Assembly: GCF_013403985.1 (NCBI RefSeq)
Contig: NZ_JABFDF010000004.1
Coordinates: 124,001-188,000, forward strand
DNA from: Winogradskyella ludwigii
GTDB lineage: Bacteria; Bacteroidota; Bacteroidia; Flavobacteriales; Flavobacteriaceae
Direction of reading: 5' to 3'
DNA length: 64,000 nt
Each line of letters opens with the position of its first letter. Positions within the stretch are counted from its first letter, which is position 1. The notes under the pieces are model-generated. The model saw only the letters and a list, made by a program, of their open reading frames with translations. It was not told where the DNA came from and searched no databases. Shown here one piece after another: positions 27,501 to 35,845 of the stretch. The position numbers and the translations under genes were made by a program.

Positions 27501-28700
27501 ATGCCAAAGCAACCGCTTAATTTCCTCTGCGTATCTACCTATTTTAAAGGTGAAGATTTTCTGAAAAGTGTAAAAGCAGAAGGTAACAACGTCTATTTAT
27601 TAACCAAGAAAAAGCTGGAGCATGATGCTTGGCCATGGGAATTTATTGATGATACTTACTATATAGAAGAATGGAATCAAGAAGATGTTGCAAAAGGTAT
27701 TGCTTATAAATTTAGAACTATAAAATTTGATCGTTTTGTAGCACTAGATGATTTTGATGTAGAAAAAGTAGCACTACTCCGTGAGCATTTTAGAATGCCA
27801 GGTATGGGAAGAACCACAGCACATTATTTTAGAGATAAGCTTGCCATGCGCATGAAAGCTTTAGAAGAGGGTGTTAATGTCCCAGAATTTACCGATTTAT
27901 TTAATAACGATACAATTAACGATTATGCAGATCGCGTAAGTCCACCTTGGTTAATAAAACCAAGAATGGAAGCCTCTGCAACTGGGATTAAAAAGATTCA
28001 TAGTAAAGATGAATTATGGCAAGTTGTGAATGAATTAGGTGATGAACGCGATAATTATTTAGTAGAGCAATTTGCACCAGGAGATGTATATCATGTAGAT
28101 GGTTTAAACGTTGATGGTAAAGTGGTTTTCTCTAGAGTAAGTAAATACCTAGACACTCCCTTTGAAGTCGCTCATGGAGGTGGAATTTTTAGATCTGCGA
28201 GTTCTAAAATTGGATCTAAAATTGAAAAAGGCTTACAAAAAATGAATGCTGAAGTGATGAATGCCTTCGGAATGCAATTTGGAGCATCACATACAGAGTT
28301 TATACAATCGAAAGCCACAGGAGAATTATTCTTTTTAGAAACTTCCTCTAGAGTTGGGGGAGCTAATTTAGCCGAAATGGTAGAATATGCCTCTGGAGTA
28401 AATCTTTGGGGAGAATGGGCAAAAGTGGAAACTGCCAACCTAAGAAAAACAGTCTATAAGCTTCCAAAAATAAACAATCAATATGCAGGAATCGTGGTGT
28501 CGCTAAGCCGTTTTGAACATCCTGACACCTCAAGTTTTTCAGATAAAGAAATTGCTTGGAGAATGGACAAACCTTGGCATATTGGACTAATTGTAGTTTC
28601 TGACTCAAGTGAACGTGTTTTAGAATTATTAGATCAATATACAGAACGTATTGGACAAGAGTTTCATGCGAGTTTACCTGCACCTGATAAATCTGAATAA
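27501..28700 (+). CDS. ATP-grasp ligase-like protein
   Basis: The 399-residue protein has an N-terminal Rossmann-like part (FLCVSTYFKGEDFLKSVKAEGNNVYLLT). An ATP-grasp core follows: PWLIKPRMEASATGIKKIHS around residue 150, with the ATP-binding lysine, then YLVEQFAPGDVYHVDGL, and a metal-binding FFLETSSRVGG stretch. Such enzymes join a carboxylate to an amine, or carboxylate a substrate, using ATP through an acyl phosphate. No signal peptide or membrane segment is seen. The substrate is unknown. It lies between the M17 peptidase and, after two small membrane-protein genes, a convergent operon containing further ATP-grasp proteins. Confidence 0.85.
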   Translation: MPKQPLNFLCVSTYFKGEDFLKSVKAEGNNVYLLTKKKLEHDAWPWEFIDDTYYIEEWNQEDVAKGIAYKFRTIKFDRFVALDDFDVEKVALLREHFRMPGMGRTTAHYFRDKLAMRMKALEEGVNVPEFTDLFNNDTINDYADRVSPPWLIKPRMEASATGIKKIHSKDELWQVVNELGDERDNYLVEQFAPGDVYHVDGLNVDGKVVFSRVSKYLDTPFEVAHGGGIFRSASSKIGSKIEKGLQKMNAEVMNAFGMQFGASHTEFIQSKATGELFFLETSSRVGGANLAEMVEYASGVNLWGEWAKVETANLRKTVYKLPKINNQYAGIVVSLSRFEHPDTSSFSDKEIAWRMDKPWHIGLIVVSDSSERVLELLDQYTERIGQEFHASLPAPDKSE

Positions 28701-28751
28701 TTTTTAAATCAATCTTTTTTAATAGATCTTTATCTAAAATTGGAAAATAAT

Positions 28752-29360
28752 ATGCTGAAATTTTGGAAATTAAGTGATTCTAAAACCAATAAATTAATTT
28801 TAGTAAAAGACAACTGTATTTATAAAGGAAACCCAAAACCAGATGAATTAAATAAACTGAATTCAGATTCGTCTGATCTCGCATTTTTAAATCGCCTCTT
28901 TAGTATTCCATATTCATATATCACGAGTATTCAGAATCAAGACGGAAAGAATGAAATTAAAATATATTTTGGTAATGGCTCAGAAGATGAACTAATTATA
29001 AAAGATAAAAACACAAAAAAAGAAATTTTTGATTTCCTGAAACAAGATATTCCCCATTTTAAATATAGCTCTGAATTTCCAAGTGTATTGAGATATGCTA
29101 AACCTCAATTTTTCGCCTTATTATTTATGACCGTATTATTTATTTGGTCTTTATATTTAGCCATTCAAATTGAAAATGGTACTGAATACGAAATTATTGG
29201 AGGAGGAAGAAGTATTACCAGTATAGTCCTAGCCATAGCAAATTTAGGTGTTTTCAAAAATATTATAGGTTATATTATATTACTTGGAATAATATCAATA
29301 TCACTATTTGGAAAATTAAAATCACGTAGTGAAACAGAGTTTTTAATTAGACAGAAATAA
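28752..29360 (+). CDS. Membrane protein with cytosolic PH-like N-terminal domain
   Basis: I take the ATG at 28752 (MLKFWKLSDSKTNKL, 202 residues) over a TTG four codons earlier. The first 115 residues look like a soluble beta-rich domain (LILVKDNCIYKGN, IPYSYITSIQNQ, NEIKIYFGNG, ELIIKD), reminiscent of a PH-like fold. Two transmembrane helices follow (FFALLFMTVLFIWSLYLAI and NIIGYIILLGIISISLFG). No family name is known to me. It sits 14 bases before an RDD protein gene, so the two are likely cotranscribed. Confidence 0.65.
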   Translation: MLKFWKLSDSKTNKLILVKDNCIYKGNPKPDELNKLNSDSSDLAFLNRLFSIPYSYITSIQNQDGKNEIKIYFGNGSEDELIIKDKNTKKEIFDFLKQDIPHFKYSSEFPSVLRYAKPQFFALLFMTVLFIWSLYLAIQIENGTEYEIIGGGRSITSIVLAIANLGVFKNIIGYIILLGIISISLFGKLKSRSETEFLIRQK

Positions 29361-29374
29361 AAGACAATTATAGA

Positions 29375-30139
29375 ATGAACACAGAAACGAATAACCAATT
29401 TGCATTAGCAAGTAGAAAAAGAAGAATCGCAGCGTATATGATTGATCATTTTGCGATGAGTTTTTTAATCGTTTCAATTGCATTTTTGGCACTTGGATCA
29501 GATTTTTTAAATGAACCCGATTTTACTACCATCACAGCAACGATGCTAGTGGTTTTGCTTCCTGGTTTTGTTGTCTATTTTGGAAAAGATGCCATAAAAG
29601 GCATTAGTATTGGGAAATGGATTATGGGAATCATGGTAAGAGATGAGGCCAATCCTGAACATGTGCCTTCTTTTGGAAAACTTTTATTTCGTAATTTGTT
29701 TCTAATCATTTGGCCTGTTGAGTTTATTGTTCTAGCGGCAAGTAATGAGAAAAAACGATTAGGCGACAAAGTTGCTAAAACTATCGTAGTTCAAAATCCT
29801 AACAAACCTAGTAAAACACCTCGAGTCCTTGCTTTAATTGCCATTGGAATCGTTTTTATAACCTTTATGGTTTTATTTACAGGTTCTGCAATGAAAAATT
29901 CTGATGCTTATAAAGTGGCCGTTCAAAACATAGAACAAAATGAAAAAATATTAGAGGAAACAGGAGGAATAACAGGTTACGGCATGATGCCAACTGGCAG
30001 TATAAATATTAGTAATGGCTATGGCGAGGCTCAATTAGAAATTAAAGTTCTAGGAAACAATAATGATGTCAGTGTTGGTGCATACTTAACTAAGCAACCA
30101 AATGGTGAATGGGAATTGATAAACCTTTCTAAAGAATAG
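29375..30139 (+). CDS. RDD family membrane protein
   Basis: The 254-residue protein shows the RDD pattern: RRIAAYMIDHFAMSFLIV (arginine then aspartate, residues about 15-32), and later KGISIGKWIMGIMVRDE and KKRLGDKVAKTIVV. It has about four hydrophobic helices and a C-terminal extracytosolic region of about 80 residues (residues 175-254) that resembles a small lipoprotein-like domain (IKVLGNNNDVSVGAYL). RDD proteins are inner-membrane proteins proposed to act in transport or ion exchange. It pairs with the preceding PH-like membrane protein. Confidence 0.83.
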   Translation: MNTETNNQFALASRKRRIAAYMIDHFAMSFLIVSIAFLALGSDFLNEPDFTTITATMLVVLLPGFVVYFGKDAIKGISIGKWIMGIMVRDEANPEHVPSFGKLLFRNLFLIIWPVEFIVLAASNEKKRLGDKVAKTIVVQNPNKPSKTPRVLALIAIGIVFITFMVLFTGSAMKNSDAYKVAVQNIEQNEKILEETGGITGYGMMPTGSINISNGYGEAQLEIKVLGNNNDVSVGAYLTKQPNGEWELINLSKE

Positions 30140-30241
30140 TTAATCTTTATTCGAATAGTAACCTTACCACTGTTAATATGCTTAATCATCAATATAACAA
30201 TAACTTGTGGCTCGAAAACATCAACAATGGCAACTAAACAT

Positions 30242-31444
30242 TTATTCCTCAAAAAAACCAGTACTTCCTCCAACCCAAGTTTTATCCTTATTGTACTTTA
30301 CTCCTACCATTTCGCCTTTACTTAATCGCATTAAGTTACTCACGATTTCTGTTTTGTTCGTTTTAGAATTGTGAAGTAGCATCATTCTAATTTCACATTT
30401 TGCAGGATCATCCATGGTTTCTATCACAGGTGCATAAGCCACTTTTTCTTGTAATAAGTAGTTGGCTTTATTTGTAACCTTATCAATCATATCTTTTGTG
30501 ACATGAATCTCTACTCCTGCTCCAGCGAAAGAATACAACGGTTTTAAAACGTAATTTTCTAAATCTTCTGGAATGATTTCTAATGCATTTAAATAATAGG
30601 ATTTTGGTACGTAATCTCCTTTTAATAAAGGCATGGTGTATTTACTAATTCTGTAAAACCAGTTTGGGTGACCAATCCATTCCGCATCAATCTCATCTTG
30701 AAAGCTAAATTCAGTTTTAAGATCTGTACGTTGGTGTAGCTCATCAAAAATAATACGATTGTATATTTTTAAGACTTCAACTTCACTTCCATTGTCATCA
30801 TTATAAAAGAGCGTTTTTCCTCTTTTCATTAAATCGGTAATACAAAGCACTTTTATACCAAGTTTTGCTGCTGTTGCATAAAAATCTATAGCTGTTGCTT
30901 GTAATTCTGGTTCAATTTCTAATAAAATAACCTGTTTAGGATCTGTATCTCCAACAATTTCTTGTTGGAGTAAACCTAAATAATTATCTGAGGTCATACC
31001 GTTTAAATGCTGAGAAAAACCCTTAGGAATTACATTTCCAAAATGTTCTTTGTATTTACCACCTAAAAATTCTTGAAAATAATATAACGAAGGAAAGCCC
31101 TGAAGCTCAATTAACTTTGGTGTTAAATTCCCCACATCATCTTTACATATCCCAAAATCTAATTGAATAAACTTAGAGTGTTCATCTTCATTTGGTACAA
31201 TGGTATTCTTATCAAAAAAAGCACCATTGGTTAATTCCTTAAAATTAGGTTGATTAATAACCTTCATGACATCGCTACAAGCTTCAACCAATTTCATTTT
31301 TAATGCTTTAGGCAAAAAAACTGGTGTTTCTGCAATTTTAAACTTCACCTTATAATCAAAAGAAGTATCAATGTCCTTTAAAAACGCAGTATATTTTTCT
31401 TCTGAAAAATTGGTATTATAGACGTCTCTTATTTTTTTAATCAT
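30242..31444 (-). CDS. Glutathione synthase-like / atypical ATP-grasp protein
   Basis: This 400-residue soluble protein has an ATP-grasp-like C-terminal half. LENYVLKPLYSFAGAGVEIHV (near residue 296) carries the lysine and glycine-rich loop, YLLQEKVAYAPVIE follows, and then AKCEIRMMLL with likely metal ligands. The N-terminal half contains KLIELQGFPSLYYFQ and VILLEIEPELQ, which resemble substrate-domain elements of the glutathionylspermidine and glutathione synthase groups. It is the last gene of a five-gene minus-strand operon, 6 bases after the class I amidotransferase gene. I infer an amide ligase; the substrate is unknown. Confidence 0.72.
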   Translation of the reverse strand: MIKKIRDVYNTNFSEEKYTAFLKDIDTSFDYKVKFKIAETPVFLPKALKMKLVEACSDVMKVINQPNFKELTNGAFFDKNTIVPNEDEHSKFIQLDFGICKDDVGNLTPKLIELQGFPSLYYFQEFLGGKYKEHFGNVIPKGFSQHLNGMTSDNYLGLLQQEIVGDTDPKQVILLEIEPELQATAIDFYATAAKLGIKVLCITDLMKRGKTLFYNDDNGSEVEVLKIYNRIIFDELHQRTDLKTEFSFQDEIDAEWIGHPNWFYRISKYTMPLLKGDYVPKSYYLNALEIIPEDLENYVLKPLYSFAGAGVEIHVTKDMIDKVTNKANYLLQEKVAYAPVIETMDDPAKCEIRMMLLHNSKTNKTEIVSNLMRLSKGEMVGVKYNKDKTWVGGSTGFFEE

Positions 31445-31450
31445 GATAAT

Positions 31451-32269
31451 TTATGACATTACAGGTTCCTTAATTTGAATAATTGCATTCTTAATAAACT
31501 TGGGTAGAATGGTATTGTATGTTAATTCAATCTTTTCAGGATCATCCATACGATCCATCATTTGAGCATACTTTTCTTCACCAAAACTATCAATAACCTT
31601 CTTTTTATTTTCTTCCTCGCCAAAATACGCTTCCATACTCACTGGTTCTGCTTCAGGATGAAATTGTGTACCAACAAACTCATTAGAAAAACGAACAGCC
31701 ATAATAGCACGTTCTAATTCTACATGTGTTCTAATTTTTTCTTTGCTTAATATTTTTGCACCATGCTTTTTAAACACTTTTAAATCTGGTTGAATTAATT
31801 GCCAATCGCGAGAATCTACAGCAAAAAACGGATCATTAAGTCCTTCTAAAATTAAATCTTTTTTACCTGCTTTTGTTTTATGCACACGCAGAATCCCGAA
31901 AGAAGTACTACGCCTTGGTTTTAATTCGCCTAATTGAAAATAATCGCAAATAACTTGAAACGAATAACAAATAAAGAATACCGACTTCTTGGCTCCAAAT
32001 GTTGTTTTATTATGATCCCAAAGATTTTGCATCAACTTTAAATAAGGCTTTCTCCATGTACCTTCATCTAATGGACTTCCTGGTCCACCACTTGAAATAA
32101 AGATATCGAATGACATATCAGGCAATTCATTATTGGCTCTAACGTTAAAAATTTGGTAATCAACATCAGTATTAAAGGTGCTAACAATTTCTTTGATACA
32201 ACGTAACCCTTGATTAGGTTGGTCATTGTTCATGTCTAAAATGGCTAATTTCAATTTATTTTTTGTCAT
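31451..32269 (-). CDS. Class I (type 1) glutamine amidotransferase-like protein
   Basis: The 272-residue protein has the GATase1 frame. It has an oxyanion-region FISSGGPGSPLDEG (residues 53-66), a nucleophile segment FFICYSFQVICDYF with the cysteine in CYSFQ, and the histidine/glutamate pair in GTQFHPEAEPVSM. The elbow lacks the usual GxCxGxQ glycines, so it may hydrolyse a gamma-glutamyl bond instead of supplying ammonia; that is inference. It lies between the GCS2 ligase and the atypical ATP-grasp gene on the same strand. Confidence 0.82.
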   Translation of the reverse strand: MTKNKLKLAILDMNNDQPNQGLRCIKEIVSTFNTDVDYQIFNVRANNELPDMSFDIFISSGGPGSPLDEGTWRKPYLKLMQNLWDHNKTTFGAKKSVFFICYSFQVICDYFQLGELKPRRSTSFGILRVHKTKAGKKDLILEGLNDPFFAVDSRDWQLIQPDLKVFKKHGAKILSKEKIRTHVELERAIMAVRFSNEFVGTQFHPEAEPVSMEAYFGEEENKKKVIDSFGEEKYAQMMDRMDDPEKIELTYNTILPKFIKNAIIQIKEPVMS

Positions 32270-32280
32270 AATAATCTTCG

Positions 32281-32299
32281 CCTTTCGACTTCGCTTAAG
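32281..32299 (-). repeat. Single copy of the GAGCGAAGTCGAAA-type repeat
   Basis: On the minus strand this reads CTTAAGCGAAGTCGAAAGG, matching the core of the units in the 59 and 60 kb clusters with two or three changes. It sits in the leader of the amidotransferase gene. Confidence 0.55.
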
Positions 32300-32332
32300 A
32301 TAAACTTAAGTGATAATATATTAAATAGGTTT

Positions 32333-33427
32333 TTATAATCCTAAAATAGTCTGTTCTGTAATATAATCAACGACTTTAGTAAGGTCCTTAGTTTGTTTAA
32401 AAATTTCTAATTGCCTATCTGCTCCTGTACCGTTTTTAAGAATTTCGTGAATGTATTCTATTTCTTTACGTGATCCTAAATCATCAACGACATCATCAAT
32501 AAAATCTAGCAATTCTAACATTAACAACTTCGTTTCTACTTCAGCTTCTTTTCCAAAATCAATCATTTTACCATCAATACCGTAACGTCCTGCTCTCCAT
32601 TTATTCTCGTTAATTAAAGCACGATGATAATTCATAAAGTTAAGATTATGAGTTCTTAAATCATATAACTTAGCCACCAAAGCTTGTATTATTGCTGTGA
32701 TACAAATGGTTTCATTAACCGTTAATGGCACGTCACAAATACGCACCTCTAAAGTTGGAAAAAAGGGATGTACTCTAATATCCCACCATATTTTCTTTGG
32801 ATTGTCTATACAATTTGTTTTTACAAGAATCTTAACGTAATTCTCGTATTGCGCATAATTATCGAAAATACTAGGAATTCCGGTTCTAGGAAATTTATCA
32901 AAAACTTTAGACCTAAAAGATTTAAATCCTGTATTTCTACCTTCCCAAAATGGTGAGTTTGTAGATAAAGCATACAAATGCGGTAAAAAATAACGCATAG
33001 CATTTACAAGATGTATGGCCATTTCTTTATCTTCCATACCAACGTGCACGTGCAACCCAAAAATTAAGTTAGAACGTGCTGTGTCTTGTAATTCTGTTAT
33101 AATTTCATCATAACGTGGATTCGGTGTAATAAGTTGATGTTCCCATTTTGAAAATGGATGCGTACCTGCTGCACCTATTTTAAAACCCAAATCATTAGCA
33201 ATACCTGAGATTGATTTTCGTAAATGTGTAATCTGTTCTCTTGCGTCAGTAATATCTTGGCAAATATTAGTACCAACTTCTACAACAGCTTGATGCATTT
33301 CTGCCTTAACTTGATCATTGAGAACCTTAGCAGCTTCAGATACAATTTGTTGATCGTGTGAAATTAATTCACGCGAAACAGGATCTATAATTTGATATTC
33401 TTCTTCAATACCTAAAGTAAACTTCAT
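32333..33427 (-). CDS. Carboxylate-amine ligase, GCS2/YbdK family
   Basis: The 364-residue protein opens with KFTLGIEEEYQIIDP, the ATP/metal-binding start of the GCS2 group. It contains NLIFGLHVHVGMEDKEMAIHLVNAMR (residues about 114-139) and SRHPFFPTLEVRICDVPL-like wording (WWDIRVHPFFPTLEVRICD). These are glutamate-cysteine ligase-type cytosolic enzymes; YbdK itself has weak gamma-glutamylcysteine ligase activity, so the true substrate of most members is unsettled. It is central to a five-gene operon with two ATP-grasp proteins, an amidotransferase and an esterase. Confidence 0.92.
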   Translation of the reverse strand: MKFTLGIEEEYQIIDPVSRELISHDQQIVSEAAKVLNDQVKAEMHQAVVEVGTNICQDITDAREQITHLRKSISGIANDLGFKIGAAGTHPFSKWEHQLITPNPRYDEIITELQDTARSNLIFGLHVHVGMEDKEMAIHLVNAMRYFLPHLYALSTNSPFWEGRNTGFKSFRSKVFDKFPRTGIPSIFDNYAQYENYVKILVKTNCIDNPKKIWWDIRVHPFFPTLEVRICDVPLTVNETICITAIIQALVAKLYDLRTHNLNFMNYHRALINENKWRAGRYGIDGKMIDFGKEAEVETKLLMLELLDFIDDVVDDLGSRKEIEYIHEILKNGTGADRQLEIFKQTKDLTKVVDYITEQTILGL

Positions 33428-33487
33428 ATAAGTGAGGTGATTAGATTAAACCTGACTATTAAAAAAACAGTCAGGTATTTGAAATAT

Positions 33488-34570
33488 CTATTTTTTTGCT
33501 GCTTTCTTCTTTACTATCGGCTTTTTAGCTGTTGTTTTTTTAGCAACGGTTTTCTTTGTAACGGCTTTTTTTACAGGTGCTTTTTTAGCAACAGTTTTCT
33601 TTTTTGGTGCTTTTGGACTTTCAATTTGATCTCTAACAAAACTTCCCCAGGTCAGGTTCATTTGACCTTTCTTATATTGTTTTGCTTTTTCTAGTGCCAT
33701 ATTAGCAGCGTTTTCTACAATCCAATCAAAGTTTTCTTGTCCTACAGAATTAATATCGGCATCTGGTGCAGGATTACAAAAATCAATAGCGTAAGGAATA
33801 CCATCTCTCACGGCAAATTCAACCGTATTAAAATCGTAACCTAAAGCGGTGTTTAATTTAATACAATAAGATTCAACTAAATCTAATAATTTTTGGTCAA
33901 CAGGTGGTCCGTCAATAACATAACGCAGGTGATGAGGATTTCTAGGTTCATATTGCATAATATGAATCTGGTCAGTACCTAAAGCATAACATCTAAAATA
34001 ATGCGTAAAATTAATTTCTTCCTGAAGCATCATCACCAGATGCTCAGTTTCGCCATGCTTTGCCCATAAATCTTCCGGACTCTCTACACGATAAACACTT
34101 TTCCAACCACCACCATCATGTGGTTTCATATATGCAGGAAAACCAATAGTAGAAAACATTTTCTCCCAATCAAATGGAAATTTCATGTTTCTAAAAGAAT
34201 TGGCATCTGTATCTGGTGGACGATGAGATGATGGTAAAATAAACGTTTTAGGCACTGGAACTCCAATAGATTCAGCGAGTGCATTATTAAAAAACTTTTC
34301 GTCTGCACTCCACCAAAACGGATTATTAATTACAGCTGTTCCTGTAATTGCAGCATTTTTTAAATACGCTCTGTAAAAAGGAACATCTTGAGATATTCGG
34401 TCAATTATTACAACATATTCATCAGATTTTGCTTGTTCTACAGTATCAATAGAGACCGCTTCTGCAATCATATCTTTGATGCCTTGCTCCTTAATTTTTT
34501 CGTTAACTCTATCAATAAATGCCCAAGGGAAGGTATTTTCTTGACCGAATAAAATGCCTATTTTTTTCAT
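33488..34570 (-). CDS. RimK-like ATP-grasp ligase with histone H1-like tail
   Basis: The first 320 residues of this 360-residue protein form an ATP-grasp enzyme. IGFPAYMKPHDGGGWKSVYRV near residue 142 has the lysine and glycine-rich loop, LVMMLQEEINFTHYFRCYAL holds the adenine-binding segment, and YDFNTVEFAVRDGIPYAIDFCNPAPD carries the metal-ligand E and N. From about residue 322 the rest is almost wholly K, A, T, V and P in AKK/VKK repeats, like bacterial H1-type tails. Such a tail normally binds nucleic acid or polyanions and is odd on a ligase. It follows the esterase gene by 121 bases and precedes the GCS2 gene by 60. Confidence 0.85.
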   Translation of the reverse strand: MKKIGILFGQENTFPWAFIDRVNEKIKEQGIKDMIAEAVSIDTVEQAKSDEYVVIIDRISQDVPFYRAYLKNAAITGTAVINNPFWWSADEKFFNNALAESIGVPVPKTFILPSSHRPPDTDANSFRNMKFPFDWEKMFSTIGFPAYMKPHDGGGWKSVYRVESPEDLWAKHGETEHLVMMLQEEINFTHYFRCYALGTDQIHIMQYEPRNPHHLRYVIDGPPVDQKLLDLVESYCIKLNTALGYDFNTVEFAVRDGIPYAIDFCNPAPDADINSVGQENFDWIVENAANMALEKAKQYKKGQMNLTWGSFVRDQIESPKAPKKKTVAKKAPVKKAVTKKTVAKKTTAKKPIVKKKAAKK

Positions 34571-34691
34571 GTGTTTGTGTTTATTGTTATTTTAATTAGC
34601 ACATGCTATTAATTATCAATCAGTCATTTGACCATTTATATTTTTAGCATGTTTGTTTCATTTGAAAGTAAATTTTATGGTTTAATTAATT

Positions 34692-35396
34692 TTATAGTTT
34701 TGATAAGTAATGTGGAAACATTTTGTTCCATAATGGCCAATCGTGTTCTGCCCACTTATGTTCATCATACCAGAAAGGTATGTTTTTTTCTGTTAAAATG
34801 CTAGCTAGATTTTTGTTAGCCTCTAGACAAATATCCCACTCTCCTACTCCAAGAACTATTTTCATGTTCCATAGATCTGGATGATTAGCTCCTGGTAAAA
34901 AATCTACTGGATTATTATAAAACACATTATCATCGTAATGATCTCCGACAAAAGATTTAATATCAAATGCACCACTCATACTAAACATATGGCTTACACG
35001 CTCTGGATGTTTAAATGCAAAATTTGCCGCATGATAACCTCCAAAACTCGGTCCTGCTACAGCTACTTTTTGCAGGCCTTTTTCATCACAGATTTTATTG
35101 ACAACTTCGTTCATTATAAACTCATCATACCAAGCATGATTTTTAGCACGGTTTGCAGGATGAATACCTTTATTATACCAACTTAATTCGTTAATACTGT
35201 CTGGACAATATATTTGTACCAAACCTTGCTCTACAAACCATCTTACAGATTCTATAAGTTGCATATCTCTGCATTCGTTATGCTTTCCGTTAGTTGTAGG
35301 AAACAGAACTACAGGATAGCCTGCATGCCCAAAGACAAGCATTTCAATATCCATGCTTAGTGTTGGTGAGTACCATTTAAAATGTTCTTCTTTCAT
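34692..35396 (-). CDS. Alpha/beta hydrolase esterase (EsterD-like), first gene of ligase operon
   Basis: This 234-residue soluble protein starts MKEEHFKWYSPTLSMDIEMLVFGH. The nucleophile elbow is VAGPSFGGYHAANFAF (serine in GPSFGG, near residue 116). A catalytic acid is likely in LGVGEWDICLEAN and the histidine lies in WAEHDWPLWNKMFP. No signal peptide is present, so it acts in the cytosol. It begins the minus-strand operon that continues with the RimK-like ligase, GCS2 ligase, amidotransferase and atypical ATP-grasp gene. A role in hydrolysing an activated or esterified intermediate is inferred. Confidence 0.85.
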   Translation of the reverse strand: MKEEHFKWYSPTLSMDIEMLVFGHAGYPVVLFPTTNGKHNECRDMQLIESVRWFVEQGLVQIYCPDSINELSWYNKGIHPANRAKNHAWYDEFIMNEVVNKICDEKGLQKVAVAGPSFGGYHAANFAFKHPERVSHMFSMSGAFDIKSFVGDHYDDNVFYNNPVDFLPGANHPDLWNMKIVLGVGEWDICLEANKNLASILTEKNIPFWYDEHKWAEHDWPLWNKMFPHYLSKL

Positions 35397-35845
35397 GTAT
35401 TTTTATCTATAATTTTACAGCGTAAAAGCAATCATAACACCTCAAAAATTAGAGGATTCGTATTTAAAGACGAATAATCCAATTGCTTAATTTTTAGTCA
35501 GTTAATTAAAAAATAAGTTAAAAAAAATTACACTGTTTACATCAATTTGCTTAAGTTTTATAGTCGCACTAACACCTACAAATCAAAGCAATACTGTCTT
35601 TAAATATCGTTATTTTATATTATTTAAACTAACACGCGTCGTCGTTCTGTTGCTTTTTAATGAATAAGTATAAAAATAGACTATTATTTATCATATTCTT
35701 AAAAACAATACAATCTACAATGCTCAAAAATGAAGATTAAAACTTAGTAATTCTTTAAATAAAAAACTGTTCAAATAAATCCCTCTTTAATATCCTATTA
35801 GACTAACAAAACCTTTAAATTTGTAGTACATAAAATACAATACTC
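35397..35845. other. Divergent intergenic region, ligase operon / fumC
   Basis: This 449-base AT-rich gap contains no convincing gene. A hairpin with arms GGATTCGT and ACGAATAATCC lies at about 35454-35480, inside what would be the leader or promoter of the minus-strand ligase operon. The fumC -7 box is near the right end. Confidence 0.5.
35816..35823 (+). promoter_or_regulatory. Putative -7 box of fumC
   Basis: TAAATTTG matches TAnnTTTG and lies 22 bases before the fumC ATG, giving a short leader. Confidence 0.55.
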
